Origin: Fontibacterium universale
GTDB lineage: Bacteria > Pseudomonadota > Alphaproteobacteria > Pelagibacterales > Pelagibacteraceae
Reading direction: 5' to 3'
Assembly (NCBI GenBank): GCA_965236175.1
Contig: CBDEAT010000001.1
Location: 62,001-126,000 of the forward strand
DNA: 64,000 bases
Part shown: positions 45,776-54,808 of the stretch, one piece after another
How positions within the stretch are numbered: position 1 is the stretch's first letter
Layout of the letters: each line of letters begins with the position of its first letter
Translations under genes and position numbers: made by a program
Notes under the pieces: generated by a model
What the model was told of the DNA's origin: nothing
Databases searched by the model: none
Seen by the model: only the letters and a program-made list of their open reading frames with translations

Positions 45776-46993
45776 CTATTTTAAACTTTCGCAAAAACTT
45801 TTAATTTTTATTACAGCCTTCTCTAAAATCTGCATAGAAGTTGCATAAGAGATTCTAAAATAACCTTCTAACCCAAAAGCTGAACCCTGAACAATTGCAA
45901 CTCCTGTTTCTTCTAATAGGTAAGTCGCAAAATCAGTATCGTTTTTAATAATCTTTCCACTAGATGTTTTTTTATTCATTAATTTTTTACAATTTGGAAA
46001 AACATAAAATGCGCCTTCAGGATTAACGCAGGTTAATCCTTTAATATTGTTTAAAGCATTAACAACAAAATCTCTTCTTTTTTTAAACTCTAAAGCTCTA
46101 GGATTAATAAAGCTCTGATCACCATTTAAAGCCTCGACAGCGGCTGCCTGGCTAACAGAAGATGGATTGGTTGTAGATTGAGATTGAATTTTTTGTATTG
46201 CTTTGATCAATTCTTTTGGACCAGCAGCATAACCAATTCTCCACCCTGTCATTGCGTAAGCTTTACTTACGCCATTTACAACTAAAGTTCTGTCTTTTAA
46301 AGAATCGTCTATTTCTAAAATATTTACAAATCTTGAATCATTTGCACCTTTGTCTTGGTAAAGAATGTGTTCGTAAATATCATCTGTTAAAATATTTACA
46401 TGCTTATGTTTTTTTAAAACTTTAACTAATTCAGTAAGTTCTGATCTTGAATAACACATCCCGGTTGGATTACCTGGTGAGTTTAAAATAAACCATTTTG
46501 TTTTATTGGTTATTAATTTATCAAGCTGATCAGCAGAAATTTTAAAATGACTTTGTTCATCACATTCTACAAATTTTGGCGTTCCTCCAGCTAATAAAAC
46601 CATATCAGGATATGAAACCCAATATGGTGCTGGAATAATAACTTCATCCCCCGGATTAATAGTTGCAAGAATACAGTTATAAATTACCTGCTTACCTCCT
46701 GTGCCAACTGTAATATTGTCTACATCAAAACTTAAATTATTTTCTCTTTTAAATTTATTAACAATTGCCTTTTTTAACTCTGGAGTTCCATCAACGGCTG
46801 TATACTTTGTTTGACCTTCTTTAATAGCTTTAATTGCCGCAGCTTTTATATTGTCCGGCGTGTCAAAATCTGGCTCACCCGAAGCTAACGCTATTACTTC
46901 TTTTCCACTTTCTTTTAACAGTCTAGCTTTCTGCGTAATTGCAATTGTAGGAGATTCTTTTATTCTCGATAAAGAAGTTGATAGTATAGACAT
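45776..46993 (-). CDS. aspC: Aspartate aminotransferase (class I, subgroup I-gamma type)
   Basis: PLP enzyme exchanging amino groups between aspartate/oxaloacetate and glutamate/2-oxoglutarate. PLP Lys lies in VNGVSKAYAMTGWRIGYAAGP (about residue 242), with NSPGNPTG (about 180) and substrate Arg in FRISYA near the end. 405 aa. The SPTIAITQKARLLKESGKEVIAL start is typical of the alphaproteobacterial AatA type, some of which also accept prephenate. It is a single-gene unit, divergent from uvrB across 23 bases. Confidence 0.93.
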   Translation of the reverse strand: MSILSTSLSRIKESPTIAITQKARLLKESGKEVIALASGEPDFDTPDNIKAAAIKAIKEGQTKYTAVDGTPELKKAIVNKFKRENNLSFDVDNITVGTGGKQVIYNCILATINPGDEVIIPAPYWVSYPDMVLLAGGTPKFVECDEQSHFKISADQLDKLITNKTKWFILNSPGNPTGMCYSRSELTELVKVLKKHKHVNILTDDIYEHILYQDKGANDSRFVNILEIDDSLKDRTLVVNGVSKAYAMTGWRIGYAAGPKELIKAIQKIQSQSTTNPSSVSQAAAVEALNGDQSFINPRALEFKKRRDFVVNALNNIKGLTCVNPEGAFYVFPNCKKLMNKKTSSGKIIKNDTDFATYLLEETGVAIVQGSAFGLEGYFRISYATSMQILEKAVIKIKSFCESLK

Positions 46994-47016
46994 CTAAATT
47001 AATTATATTTTGGAAT

Positions 47017-49167
47017 ATGCAAAATCTTTCGGAAACTAATATATTAGAAAAATCAAATACGAAAGGACTTTCTTCAAAAAAATTAGAAGGTGGAAAAAAA
47101 TTTCAACTAATAACTGAATACACTCCTGCGGGTGACCAGCCAAAGGCTATTTCTTTTTTAAAAACAGAAATATTAAACAACAAAAAAAATCAAGTTTTGC
47201 TTGGTGTGACTGGTTCTGGAAAAACTTTTACAATGGCCAAAATCATCGAAGAATTAAATCGCCCAGCCCTAATTCTTGCTCCTAATAAAACTTTAGCTGC
47301 CCAATTATATGGCGAAATGAAAAATTTTTTTCCTCATAACGCGGTTGAATACTTTGTTTCTTATTATGATTACTACACTCCAGAAGCTTACGTTCCAAGA
47401 TCAGACACTTATATAGAAAAAGAAGCTTCTATTAATGAACAGATAGATAGAATGAGACATTCGGCTACCAGATCTCTCTTGGAAAGAGATGATGTTATTA
47501 TTGTTTCAAGCGTGTCTTGTATTTACGGATTAGGATCTGTCGACTCTTACAGTAAAATGACTTTGATTTTTAAAAAGAATGAAAATTATGAAAGAGATAA
47601 AATTATTAAAGGACTTGTTGAGCTTCAATACAAAAGAAATGATCAAAATTTTCATAGAGGAACATTTAGGGTTAGAGGAGAAAATATAGAAGTTTTCCCA
47701 TCTCATTATGAAGATGAGGCATGGAGAATTACAATTGAAGATAATAAAATAACTCAAATAAAGTCCTTTGATCCACTGACTGGAGCTGACAATAAAGAAA
47801 TTAATTTAATAAAATTATATGGAAATAGTCACTATATCACTCCTAGACCAACAGTAGAAAAAGCAATTAAAGAAATAAAAAAAGAATTAGTTGTTACTTT
47901 AGAAAAATTTAGAAATGAAAAAAAACTTTTAGAAGCACAAAGGCTAGAAGAGAGAACTAGATATGATCTCGAAATGATTGAAGCCACAGGAAGTTGCGCT
48001 GGAATAGAAAATTATTCAAGATTTTTATCTGGAAGAAATCCTGGTGAACCACCTCCGACGTTATTTGAATATCTTCCTGACAACTGTTTGGTATTTGTTG
48101 ATGAAAGCCACGTTACTATTCCTCAATTAAATGGGATGTACAAAGGAGATTATACTAGAAAAAAAACTTTATCGGATTACGGCTTTAGACTTCCTTCTTG
48201 TATGGACAATAGACCATTAAAATTTGAAGAGTGGGATATGATGAGACCTCAAACAATTTTTGTTTCTGCAACTCCAAGTGAATGGGAATTAAAACAAAGC
48301 AAAGGAGTTTTTGCAGAACAAATTATAAGACCAACTGGACTTATAGACCCTCCAATTTTTATTAGACCCGCAAAAAATCAAGTAGATGACCTATTGAATG
48401 AATGCATTACCGTTTCTAAAAATAATCAAAGAATACTAGTTACTACGCTTACAAAAAAAATGGCTGAAGATTTGACTGAATATCTGGACGAAAACGGAGT
48501 TAAAGTTCGTTATATGCATTCTGACATTGATACACTTGAGAGAATAGAAATTATAAGAGACTTAAGGCTTGGTGTATTCGATGTTTTGATTGGCATTAAT
48601 CTTTTAAGAGAAGGATTGGACATACCTGAGTGCGCTCTTGTTGCGATTTTAGATGCTGATAAAGAAGGCTTCCTAAGATCCGAAAGATCGTTAATACAAA
48701 CTATCGGTAGAGCGGCTAGAAATGTTGATGGCAAAGTTATTTTGTATGCAGATAAAGAAACGGAAAGTATTAAAAAAGCTATCAATGAAACTAACAGGAG
48801 AAGAACTAAACAAATTGAATATAATAAAAAAAATAAAATAACGGCTCAATCAATCAAATCAAAAATTAATGACATTTTGGAAGGGGTTTTTGAGAAAGAT
48901 TATGTTACTTTTGATAATGACATTCCTATTGGCGATAATCTTAAAAAACATTTAAAAATGCTGGAAAAAGAAATGAAAAGAGCTGCTGACAACTTAGAAT
49001 TTGAACAGGCGGCAAAAATAAGAGATGAAATAAGAAAACTTCAGGAACGAGAATTGGAAATTAATATGAGTAGTAAAATTAAAGTTTATAACGACGATGT
49101 AAAAAAAGAATTAATAGGAAGATCAACGCAGGGTAAGGCTGGGATGATTGCTAAAAAAAAAAGATAA
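47017..49167 (+). CDS. uvrB: Excinuclease ABC subunit B
   Basis: Damage-verifying helicase-like subunit of nucleotide excision repair. Walker A GVTGSGKTFTMA (about residue 65), beta-hairpin region YYDYYTPEAYVPRSDTYIEK (about 119-138), DESHV box, helicase motif VI QTIGRAARNVDGK, and the C-terminal UVR motif LEFEQAAKIRDEIRKL that binds UvrC. 716 aa. One base separates it from the following SDR gene, and uvrC is three genes downstream. Confidence 0.97.
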   Translation: MQNLSETNILEKSNTKGLSSKKLEGGKKFQLITEYTPAGDQPKAISFLKTEILNNKKNQVLLGVTGSGKTFTMAKIIEELNRPALILAPNKTLAAQLYGEMKNFFPHNAVEYFVSYYDYYTPEAYVPRSDTYIEKEASINEQIDRMRHSATRSLLERDDVIIVSSVSCIYGLGSVDSYSKMTLIFKKNENYERDKIIKGLVELQYKRNDQNFHRGTFRVRGENIEVFPSHYEDEAWRITIEDNKITQIKSFDPLTGADNKEINLIKLYGNSHYITPRPTVEKAIKEIKKELVVTLEKFRNEKKLLEAQRLEERTRYDLEMIEATGSCAGIENYSRFLSGRNPGEPPPTLFEYLPDNCLVFVDESHVTIPQLNGMYKGDYTRKKTLSDYGFRLPSCMDNRPLKFEEWDMMRPQTIFVSATPSEWELKQSKGVFAEQIIRPTGLIDPPIFIRPAKNQVDDLLNECITVSKNNQRILVTTLTKKMAEDLTEYLDENGVKVRYMHSDIDTLERIEIIRDLRLGVFDVLIGINLLREGLDIPECALVAILDADKEGFLRSERSLIQTIGRAARNVDGKVILYADKETESIKKAINETNRRRTKQIEYNKKNKITAQSIKSKINDILEGVFEKDYVTFDNDIPIGDNLKKHLKMLEKEMKRAADNLEFEQAAKIRDEIRKLQERELEINMSSKIKVYNDDVKKELIGRSTQGKAGMIAKKKR

Positions 49168-49168
49168 A

Positions 49169-49924
49169 ATGAATAAAAATATTTTGATTACAGGATCCTC
49201 TCAAAGAATTGGTAAAGAACTATGTCTATATTTTGCAAAAATGGGATGGAATATTGCTATTCATTTTAATAAATCAAAAAAACAAGCAATCACACTTAAA
49301 AAAGAAATAGAAAAATACGGTGCAAAGTGTGTTTATATTCAAGGTAATCTTTTAAATACAAAAACAATAAAAAAAATAATCACTTCAGCAAAGAAAAGTT
49401 TAGGAAATATTGATTGCATAATTAATAACGCTTCTATTTTTAATAGCGATAATATTTTAAACTTTAACGAAAAAAGTTGGAACGAACATATAAAAATTAA
49501 TCTTTTAGCTCCAGCTACTTTTATTAAAGAATTTTCTAAAATTAAAAATCTATCTGAAAATAAATCCATTATAAATATTCTTGACCAGAGAATATTTAAA
49601 CTAACTCCATATTTCTTTTCATACACTATTAGTAAAACCGGATTACACACAATAACAAAAACTGCAGCTATGAAATTAGCGCCAACAATCAGGGTTAATG
49701 CAATTGCTCCTGGTCCCGTCCTTAAAAACAAAAGACAAACTCAAAAGCATTTTAATAAACAATCAAAAAATACCTTGCTTAGTAAGGCTGTTAAAATTGA
49801 AGACATATGTAAAACTGCTTATCTTTTAGCAAATAGCGAAACAATTACCGGCCAAGTCATTGCTGTAGATAGCGGACAAAGTCTTAATTGGAAAACTCCT
49901 GATATCATTGGAACTAATGAATAA
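49169..49924 (+). CDS. SDR oxidoreductase, pteridine reductase/FolM-like
   Basis: 251-aa NADPH-type SDR. The nucleotide motif is TGSSQRIG, the TGxxxRxG form known from pteridine reductases (PTR1, FolM), not the usual TGxxxGIG. Catalytic Tyr and Lys are in YTISK, and an Asp (ILDQR) takes the place of the usual catalytic Ser, as in PTR1. It is followed by folB with an 8-base overlap, which supports reduction of dihydro-pterins or dihydrofolate. ATG at 49169 chosen; an upstream TTG lies inside uvrB. Confidence 0.85.
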   Translation: MNKNILITGSSQRIGKELCLYFAKMGWNIAIHFNKSKKQAITLKKEIEKYGAKCVYIQGNLLNTKTIKKIITSAKKSLGNIDCIINNASIFNSDNILNFNEKSWNEHIKINLLAPATFIKEFSKIKNLSENKSIINILDQRIFKLTPYFFSYTISKTGLHTITKTAAMKLAPTIRVNAIAPGPVLKNKRQTQKHFNKQSKNTLLSKAVKIEDICKTAYLLANSETITGQVIAVDSGQSLNWKTPDIIGTNE

Positions 49925-50330
49925 GACAAATATTATAAAACTTTTCGAGGATAAAAAAAAAAAATCTAAAGAAATAATTTTCATTAAAAATTATACGTGC
50001 AAGGCAATTATTGGTTATCATGCTTTTGAGAAGACTAAGCCTCAAAAGTTAAGATTTAATGTTGAAATTTTAAGCAAGCAAAAAAAAGTAATTGATGGAA
50101 ATCTTAATTCAGTGCTTAATTATGAGGAAATTATTAACAAAATAAATTTTTTTCTAAAAAAAAAATATAATTTTTTAGAATCTTTCGCAAATGATTTTAT
50201 TTATGAAATTTTTAAGAATAAAAATGTTCTTAATATCAAAATAAAAATTGAAAAACTTAATATAATTAAAAATACTGAATCTGTGGGAATAGAATTCTTT
50301 AAAACAAAAAATGATTATGAAAAACTTTGA
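49917..50330 (+). CDS. folB: Dihydroneopterin aldolase (FolB) family
   Basis: Folate pathway enzyme that cleaves 7,8-dihydroneopterin to 6-hydroxymethyl-dihydropterin. The FolB fold is suggested by IFIKNYTCKAIIGYHAFEKTKPQKLRF-type start (about residues 24-45), LNYEEI, the catalytic-region FLESFANDF and a final ESVGIEF strand. 137 aa from ATG at 49917. The first 20 residues are a lysine-rich extension. It overlaps both neighbours and would act with the SDR gene. Confidence 0.82.
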   Translation: MNKTNIIKLFEDKKKKSKEIIFIKNYTCKAIIGYHAFEKTKPQKLRFNVEILSKQKKVIDGNLNSVLNYEEIINKINFFLKKKYNFLESFANDFIYEIFKNKNVLNIKIKIEKLNIIKNTESVGIEFFKTKNDYEKL

Positions 50331-52167
50331 ACAAGGAAAGCAAATCATAAAAAATATAATTCAATTTCTTCCTAATGGTCCTGGTGTTTATAAAATGCTA
50401 GATGATAAAAATGCCATTATTTATGTGGGAAAAGCAAAGAACTTACCCAATAGAATAAATAGCTACATTTCGTCTTCTTATTTGCCTATCAGAACAGAAA
50501 GAATGATTTCTAGCACAAAAAATCTAGAATTCATTGCAACGCAAAATGAAGCGGAAGCATTATTACTTGAGGCTAATCTAATAAAAAAAAATCAACCTCG
50601 ATATAATATATTATTAAAAGATGACAAATCTTTTCCTTATATTCAGCTAACAAAGTCTCATAAATTTCCTCAACTGACCAAGTTTAGAGGTAAACAAAAT
50701 AAAAATGATATATTTTTTGGTCCTTTCGCATCTCCAAGTTCGGCAAGTTGGACAATTAAAACATTACAAAAAGTATTCTTATTAAGAGTGTGCGACGATT
50801 CAATTTTTAATAATAGAAAGAGACCATGCATTTTACATCAAATTAAAAGATGCTCAGCGCCATGCACAAATGAAATTAGTGAAAAAGATTATAGTAATCT
50901 TGTTTTAGACAGTATTAATTTTTTAAATGGAAAATCGGCCCTTATACAAAAAAAACTTTCTAAAGAAATGGAAAATGAAAGTGAAAAATTTAACTATGAA
51001 AAAGCAGCGATAATTAGAGATAGAATAAAAGCATTAACTCAAATTCAATCATCTCAACAGATTAATAAAAATAATTTTAATAATGCAGATTTAGTTGTTG
51101 CATTTCAAAAAAACAATATTACTTGCATTGAAGTATTTTTTTATAGATCAAAACAAAACTGGGGTAATCAAGCTTTTTTTCCAAAGCATGATAAAGACGA
51201 TAATATAGACGACATTATTTATTCTTTTCTGATTCAATTCTATGAAAATAAAATCCCTCCAGAAGAGATTGTACTAAATAAAAAAATTAAAGATTTAGAT
51301 CTGATTAAAACTGCTCTAGAAAAAAAATATAATAAAAAAATTAACATAAAAACTGCAAAAAATAATAATGAAGAACTTTCTATAAAATTAGCTATCAAGA
51401 ATGCACAATTGGCTCTAGATAAAAAACTACTAGAGAATGAAAATAATGATCATTTTTTGTCATTAATTAACCAAGAATTTAATTTGGGTTTTAACCCAGG
51501 CCTGATCGAAGTTTACGATAATAGTCATGTTCAAGGACTTAATGCTGTTGGGGCTTTTGTTGTATTTGGAAAAAATGGATTTATTAAAAGAAAATATAGA
51601 AAATTTAATATATCAAAAACAAACATTAATCCTGGAGATGATTATGGAATGTTAAAAGAAGTTCTTTCTAGAAGATTTGCAAAAATTAAATCAAATAATG
51701 AAGACGAATTTCCTGACTTAATTATAATTGATGGTGGCAAAGGTCATTACAGTGTAGCTAGAAAAGTTTTAGATGAACTCGGCTATTTTAGTCTTAACAT
51801 GATAGCAATTGCAAAAGGCGAGAGAAGAAATCAAGGTGATGAAACTTTTTATTACAATAATAAAAAAATCAAAATTAACAATAATGTTTTGCTATTTTTC
51901 TTACAAAGATTACGTGATGAAGCTCACAGATTTGCTATCTTTTCACATAGAATTAATAGAAAGAATACTTTTACTCAATCAGCGCTTGATAAGATTGAAG
52001 GAATTGGAAAAAGAAGAAAGAAATTACTGTTAAATCACTTTGGATCTGTAAAATTAATAGAGAACGCAAGCATCGAAGATATAAAAAAAATAGATGGTAT
52101 AAGTGATTTAGTTGCTAATAAAATCTATAATTTTTTTAATAAAAATAGTTTAATATCTAAAAAATGA
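50311..52167 (+). CDS. uvrC: Excinuclease ABC subunit C
   Basis: Dual nuclease of nucleotide excision repair. GIY-YIG domain (GPGVYKMLDDKNAIIYVGKA, about 22-41), UVR motif NYEKAAIIRDRIKAL (about 230), RNase H-like domain with YDNSHVQGLNAVGA and IIIDGGKGHY, and C-terminal HhH pair (IEGIGKRRKKLLLNHFGS, IDGISDLVANKIYNFF). 618 aa. Start at 50311 (a second ATG lies at 50317), overlapping folB by 20 bases; its end overlaps pgsA by 4. Confidence 0.96.
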   Translation: MIMKNFEQGKQIIKNIIQFLPNGPGVYKMLDDKNAIIYVGKAKNLPNRINSYISSSYLPIRTERMISSTKNLEFIATQNEAEALLLEANLIKKNQPRYNILLKDDKSFPYIQLTKSHKFPQLTKFRGKQNKNDIFFGPFASPSSASWTIKTLQKVFLLRVCDDSIFNNRKRPCILHQIKRCSAPCTNEISEKDYSNLVLDSINFLNGKSALIQKKLSKEMENESEKFNYEKAAIIRDRIKALTQIQSSQQINKNNFNNADLVVAFQKNNITCIEVFFYRSKQNWGNQAFFPKHDKDDNIDDIIYSFLIQFYENKIPPEEIVLNKKIKDLDLIKTALEKKYNKKINIKTAKNNNEELSIKLAIKNAQLALDKKLLENENNDHFLSLINQEFNLGFNPGLIEVYDNSHVQGLNAVGAFVVFGKNGFIKRKYRKFNISKTNINPGDDYGMLKEVLSRRFAKIKSNNEDEFPDLIIIDGGKGHYSVARKVLDELGYFSLNMIAIAKGERRNQGDETFYYNNKKIKINNNVLLFFLQRLRDEAHRFAIFSHRINRKNTFTQSALDKIEGIGKRRKKLLLNHFGSVKLIENASIEDIKKIDGISDLVANKIYNFFNKNSLISKK

Positions 52168-52715
52168 AAATTCCCAATATTTTAACAATCGGCCGAATTC
52201 TTATTGCTCCGATATTAGTAATTGTTTTTTATTTTCCTGGAGAATTAAGTGATTGGTTGTCTTGTGTAATATTTGTCATAGCTGCTTTTACTGATTATCT
52301 TGATGGATTTTTTGCAAGATTATATAAACAACAATCAAAATTTGGTGAATTACTAGACCCAATCGCAGATAAAGTTTTGGTTGCAACCGCCCTTTCACTT
52401 TTAATAATGGGCCAAATCATCAAAGGTCCTCATGTAGTGGCTGCAATTATAATAATAACAAGAGAAATTTTAATTTCAGGATTAAGAGAGTTTTTAGCAA
52501 AAGCACAAATTTATATTCCTGTAACAAATTTATCTAAAGGCAAAACCGTAATACAAATGATAGCTATTTCTATTTTATTAGCAGGAAGTAGTGGGGATAA
52601 ATTTTTATTTGATTATGGAATCCAATTAGGAATATATTTACTTTGGATGTCTGCAATATTAACACTTTGGACAGGATACGCTTACTTAAGAAAAGGAATA
52701 GATCTTATAGATTAA
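52164..52715 (+). CDS. pgsA: CDP-diacylglycerol--glycerol-3-phosphate 3-phosphatidyltransferase
   Basis: Integral membrane enzyme committing CDP-diacylglycerol to phosphatidylglycerol. The CDP-alcohol phosphotransferase signature is complete: DYLDGFFARLYKQQSKFG followed by ELLDPIADK (about residues 43-69). N-terminal MKIPNILTIGRI is typical. Four to six hydrophobic segments in 183 aa. It is the last gene of the uvrB-to-pgsA unit; uvrC-pgsA adjacency is common in bacteria. Nine bases separate its stop from that of ilvE. Confidence 0.94.
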   Translation: MKIPNILTIGRILIAPILVIVFYFPGELSDWLSCVIFVIAAFTDYLDGFFARLYKQQSKFGELLDPIADKVLVATALSLLIMGQIIKGPHVVAAIIIITREILISGLREFLAKAQIYIPVTNLSKGKTVIQMIAISILLAGSSGDKFLFDYGIQLGIYLLWMSAILTLWTGYAYLRKGIDLID

Positions 52716-52724
52716 TTAGTCTTA

Positions 52725-53606
52725 TTAATTTTTATTAACTAATTTTGAATAATCATCGTCTAGCTTTTTAATCATATCAACCACGGTAAATTTAACATCT
52801 CCAATTTGAGATACTGGTGTCACCTCAGCGGCGGTGCCAGTTAAAAAACAACCATCAAATTTATTGAGTTCATCAAGTTTTATTTTTCTTTCTAAAACTT
52901 TAATCTGAAGTTGTTTTGCAATTCCTATAATAGATCTTCTGGTAATTCCGTCTAAAAAAGAATCTGCAATTGGAGTGTGAATTTCATTATTCTTAGTATT
53001 AATAAAAAAAATATTTGCTCCTGTGGCTTCAGCTATATTGCCTTGATAATCCATCATTAATGCATCGTGATAACCATTTTTCTCAGCTTCATGTTTGGAC
53101 AAAGTTGAAATCATATATAAACCGGAAGCTTTTGTGTCCCACGGAATAGAATCTGGCGCTGGTTTTTTCCATTTAGAGATACCCAGTCTAATTCCTTTAA
53201 TTTTAATTTGCGGATCAAAATAAGAGCCCCACTCCCATGTTGCTATAGCTAAATGAATCTGACTTTTTTGTGCGGATATAGCCATCATTTCGCTTCCTCT
53301 CCATACAACTGGTCTCACATAACCACTCTTAACATTTTGTACAGAAATTATTTCTTTACATGCGTTGTCTATTTCTTCTGCGGAAAAAGGTATCTTCATA
53401 CCCATTCTGTCTGCCGAATGAATTAGTCTATTTGTATGCTCTCTTAATTTAAAAATTTCTCCATTATAAACACGTTCACCCTCGAACACACAGCTAGCAT
53501 AATGAAGTCCATGGCTAAGAATATGTAAATTAGCTTCTTTCCAGTCTACTAATTTACCGTTGTACCAAATTTTTCCTGATCTTTTATCAAAAGGGATTGG
53601 ATCCAT
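52725..53606 (-). CDS. ilvE: Branched-chain amino acid aminotransferase
   Basis: Class IV PLP aminotransferase for Val, Leu and Ile. The N-terminal IWYNGKLVDWKEANLHILSH and HYASCVFEGERVY are typical of the IlvE type; the PLP Lys is in WDTKASGLYM (about residue 157), and a class IV signature (AEATGANIFFI, then ITRRSIIGIA) follows. 293 aa. It is divergent from the MarR gene across 90 bases. A D-amino-acid or aminodeoxychorismate enzyme is less likely given the RPVVWRGSEMM region. Confidence 0.93.
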   Translation of the reverse strand: MDPIPFDKRSGKIWYNGKLVDWKEANLHILSHGLHYASCVFEGERVYNGEIFKLREHTNRLIHSADRMGMKIPFSAEEIDNACKEIISVQNVKSGYVRPVVWRGSEMMAISAQKSQIHLAIATWEWGSYFDPQIKIKGIRLGISKWKKPAPDSIPWDTKASGLYMISTLSKHEAEKNGYHDALMMDYQGNIAEATGANIFFINTKNNEIHTPIADSFLDGITRRSIIGIAKQLQIKVLERKIKLDELNKFDGCFLTGTAAEVTPVSQIGDVKFTVVDMIKKLDDDYSKLVNKN

Positions 53607-53696
53607 TAAAATTTAAAGTAGTAAATAATTAAAATTGTATTGGTAAATAAGTAAAGTAGATATGTCAATAAAACTGACATACAATATAATTTTAAA

Positions 53697-54134
53697 ATGA
53701 AAGATCTTTTATATTTAAGAGAAAAAAGTTTAAAAGAAATTATAGAACTTATTTTTCAAGCATATATAGATTCATATTCAGATCCACATGAAGTTTTAAA
53801 AAAAAATTCTTTTGGTAGAGCGCATCATAGACTTCTTTGTATTATAGAAGGAAATCCTAACATCAGCATTGCTGATATATTAAGAAAATTAAAAATTACT
53901 AAACAAAGTTTAAGTAGAGTTCTACAAGATCTAATAAAAAAAAATATTATATCCCAAAAAAAAGGAACCAAAGACGGTAGGCAAAGAGAGTTGGTTCTAA
54001 CCGAAAAAGGAATAAAACTCTGCGATGAAATATTTATTAAACAAAAAAAAAGAATAATTAATGCGCTTAAAAATTCAAGTTCAGACGAAGTTTCAAATTT
54101 TAAATCAATAATGCAAAAAATAATTCATGGATAA
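53697..54134 (+). CDS. MarR family transcriptional regulator
   Basis: 145-aa winged-helix regulator. Recognition region IADILRKLKITKQSLSRVLQDLIKKNII (about 60-87) and the wing KKGTKDGRQRELVLTEKG are clear. It overlaps the response regulator gene by 8 bases. The order MarR regulator then OmpR-type regulator resembles petP-petR of Rhodobacter capsulatus, which lie next to the bc1 genes; bc1 genes are 8 kb downstream here. A long upstream gap of 90 bases shared with ilvE should hold its promoter. Confidence 0.88.
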   Translation: MKDLLYLREKSLKEIIELIFQAYIDSYSDPHEVLKKNSFGRAHHRLLCIIEGNPNISIADILRKLKITKQSLSRVLQDLIKKNIISQKKGTKDGRQRELVLTEKGIKLCDEIFIKQKKRIINALKNSSSDEVSNFKSIMQKIIHG

Positions 54135-54807
54135 TTCAAAAATACATATTTTAATTGTTGATGATGATGACAAAATAAGAGATCTATTAAAACAATATTT
54201 AAAAAATAATAATTTTTTTGTATCTACAGCAATCAACGCATCTGATGCTGAAGAAAAATTAAAAATTGTTAAATTTGATCTAGCAATTATTGATATAATG
54301 ATGCCAGGCAAAGATGGCTTGCAACTTACTAAGGAAATTAGAGAAAAAATTGATTTACCAATAATTCTTCTTACAGCTAAAGGCGAAGCGGAAGATAGAG
54401 TGAGAGGATTAGAATTGGGTGCAGAAGATTATTTACCAAAACCTTTTGAGCCGAAAGAGCTTTTGCTAAGAATTAAAAATGTAATTAAAAGAATTAAAAA
54501 AGATAAACATATAATAACTACGATTAAGATAGGAAAAGCTAATATTAATATTAAAAAAATGGAAATTCAAAAAGATAAAAAAATAATAAAAATTAATGCC
54601 AGCGAAAAAATTCTATTAGAAAACATGATTAGTTCTGCCGGAAAGATATTTTCTAGAGAAGAAATATCAAAAATTACAAACTTAACACAAGAAAGAAGCA
54701 TAGATGTTTTGGTTACAAGACTAAGACAAAAAATTGAACCAGATCCCAAAAATCCAAAGTATTTACAAACAGTCCGTGGTACCGGCTATGTTTTGTGGCT
54801 AGATTGA
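54127..54807 (+). CDS. OmpR-family two-component response regulator
   Basis: 226 aa: receiver domain (1-120) with acidic pocket VDDDDKI, phosphoacceptor Asp in AIIDIMMPGKDG (about residue 55), Thr in LLTAKG and Lys in YLPKPF, then a winged-helix DNA-binding domain ending RGTGYVLWLD. One base separates it from the histidine kinase gene, its likely partner. OmpR (with EnvZ) is the usual name in small-genome marine relatives; PetR is the alternative. Confidence 0.92.
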   Translation: MDNSKIHILIVDDDDKIRDLLKQYLKNNNFFVSTAINASDAEEKLKIVKFDLAIIDIMMPGKDGLQLTKEIREKIDLPIILLTAKGEAEDRVRGLELGAEDYLPKPFEPKELLLRIKNVIKRIKKDKHIITTIKIGKANINIKKMEIQKDKKIIKINASEKILLENMISSAGKIFSREEISKITNLTQERSIDVLVTRLRQKIEPDPKNPKYLQTVRGTGYVLWLD

Positions 54808-54808
54808 A

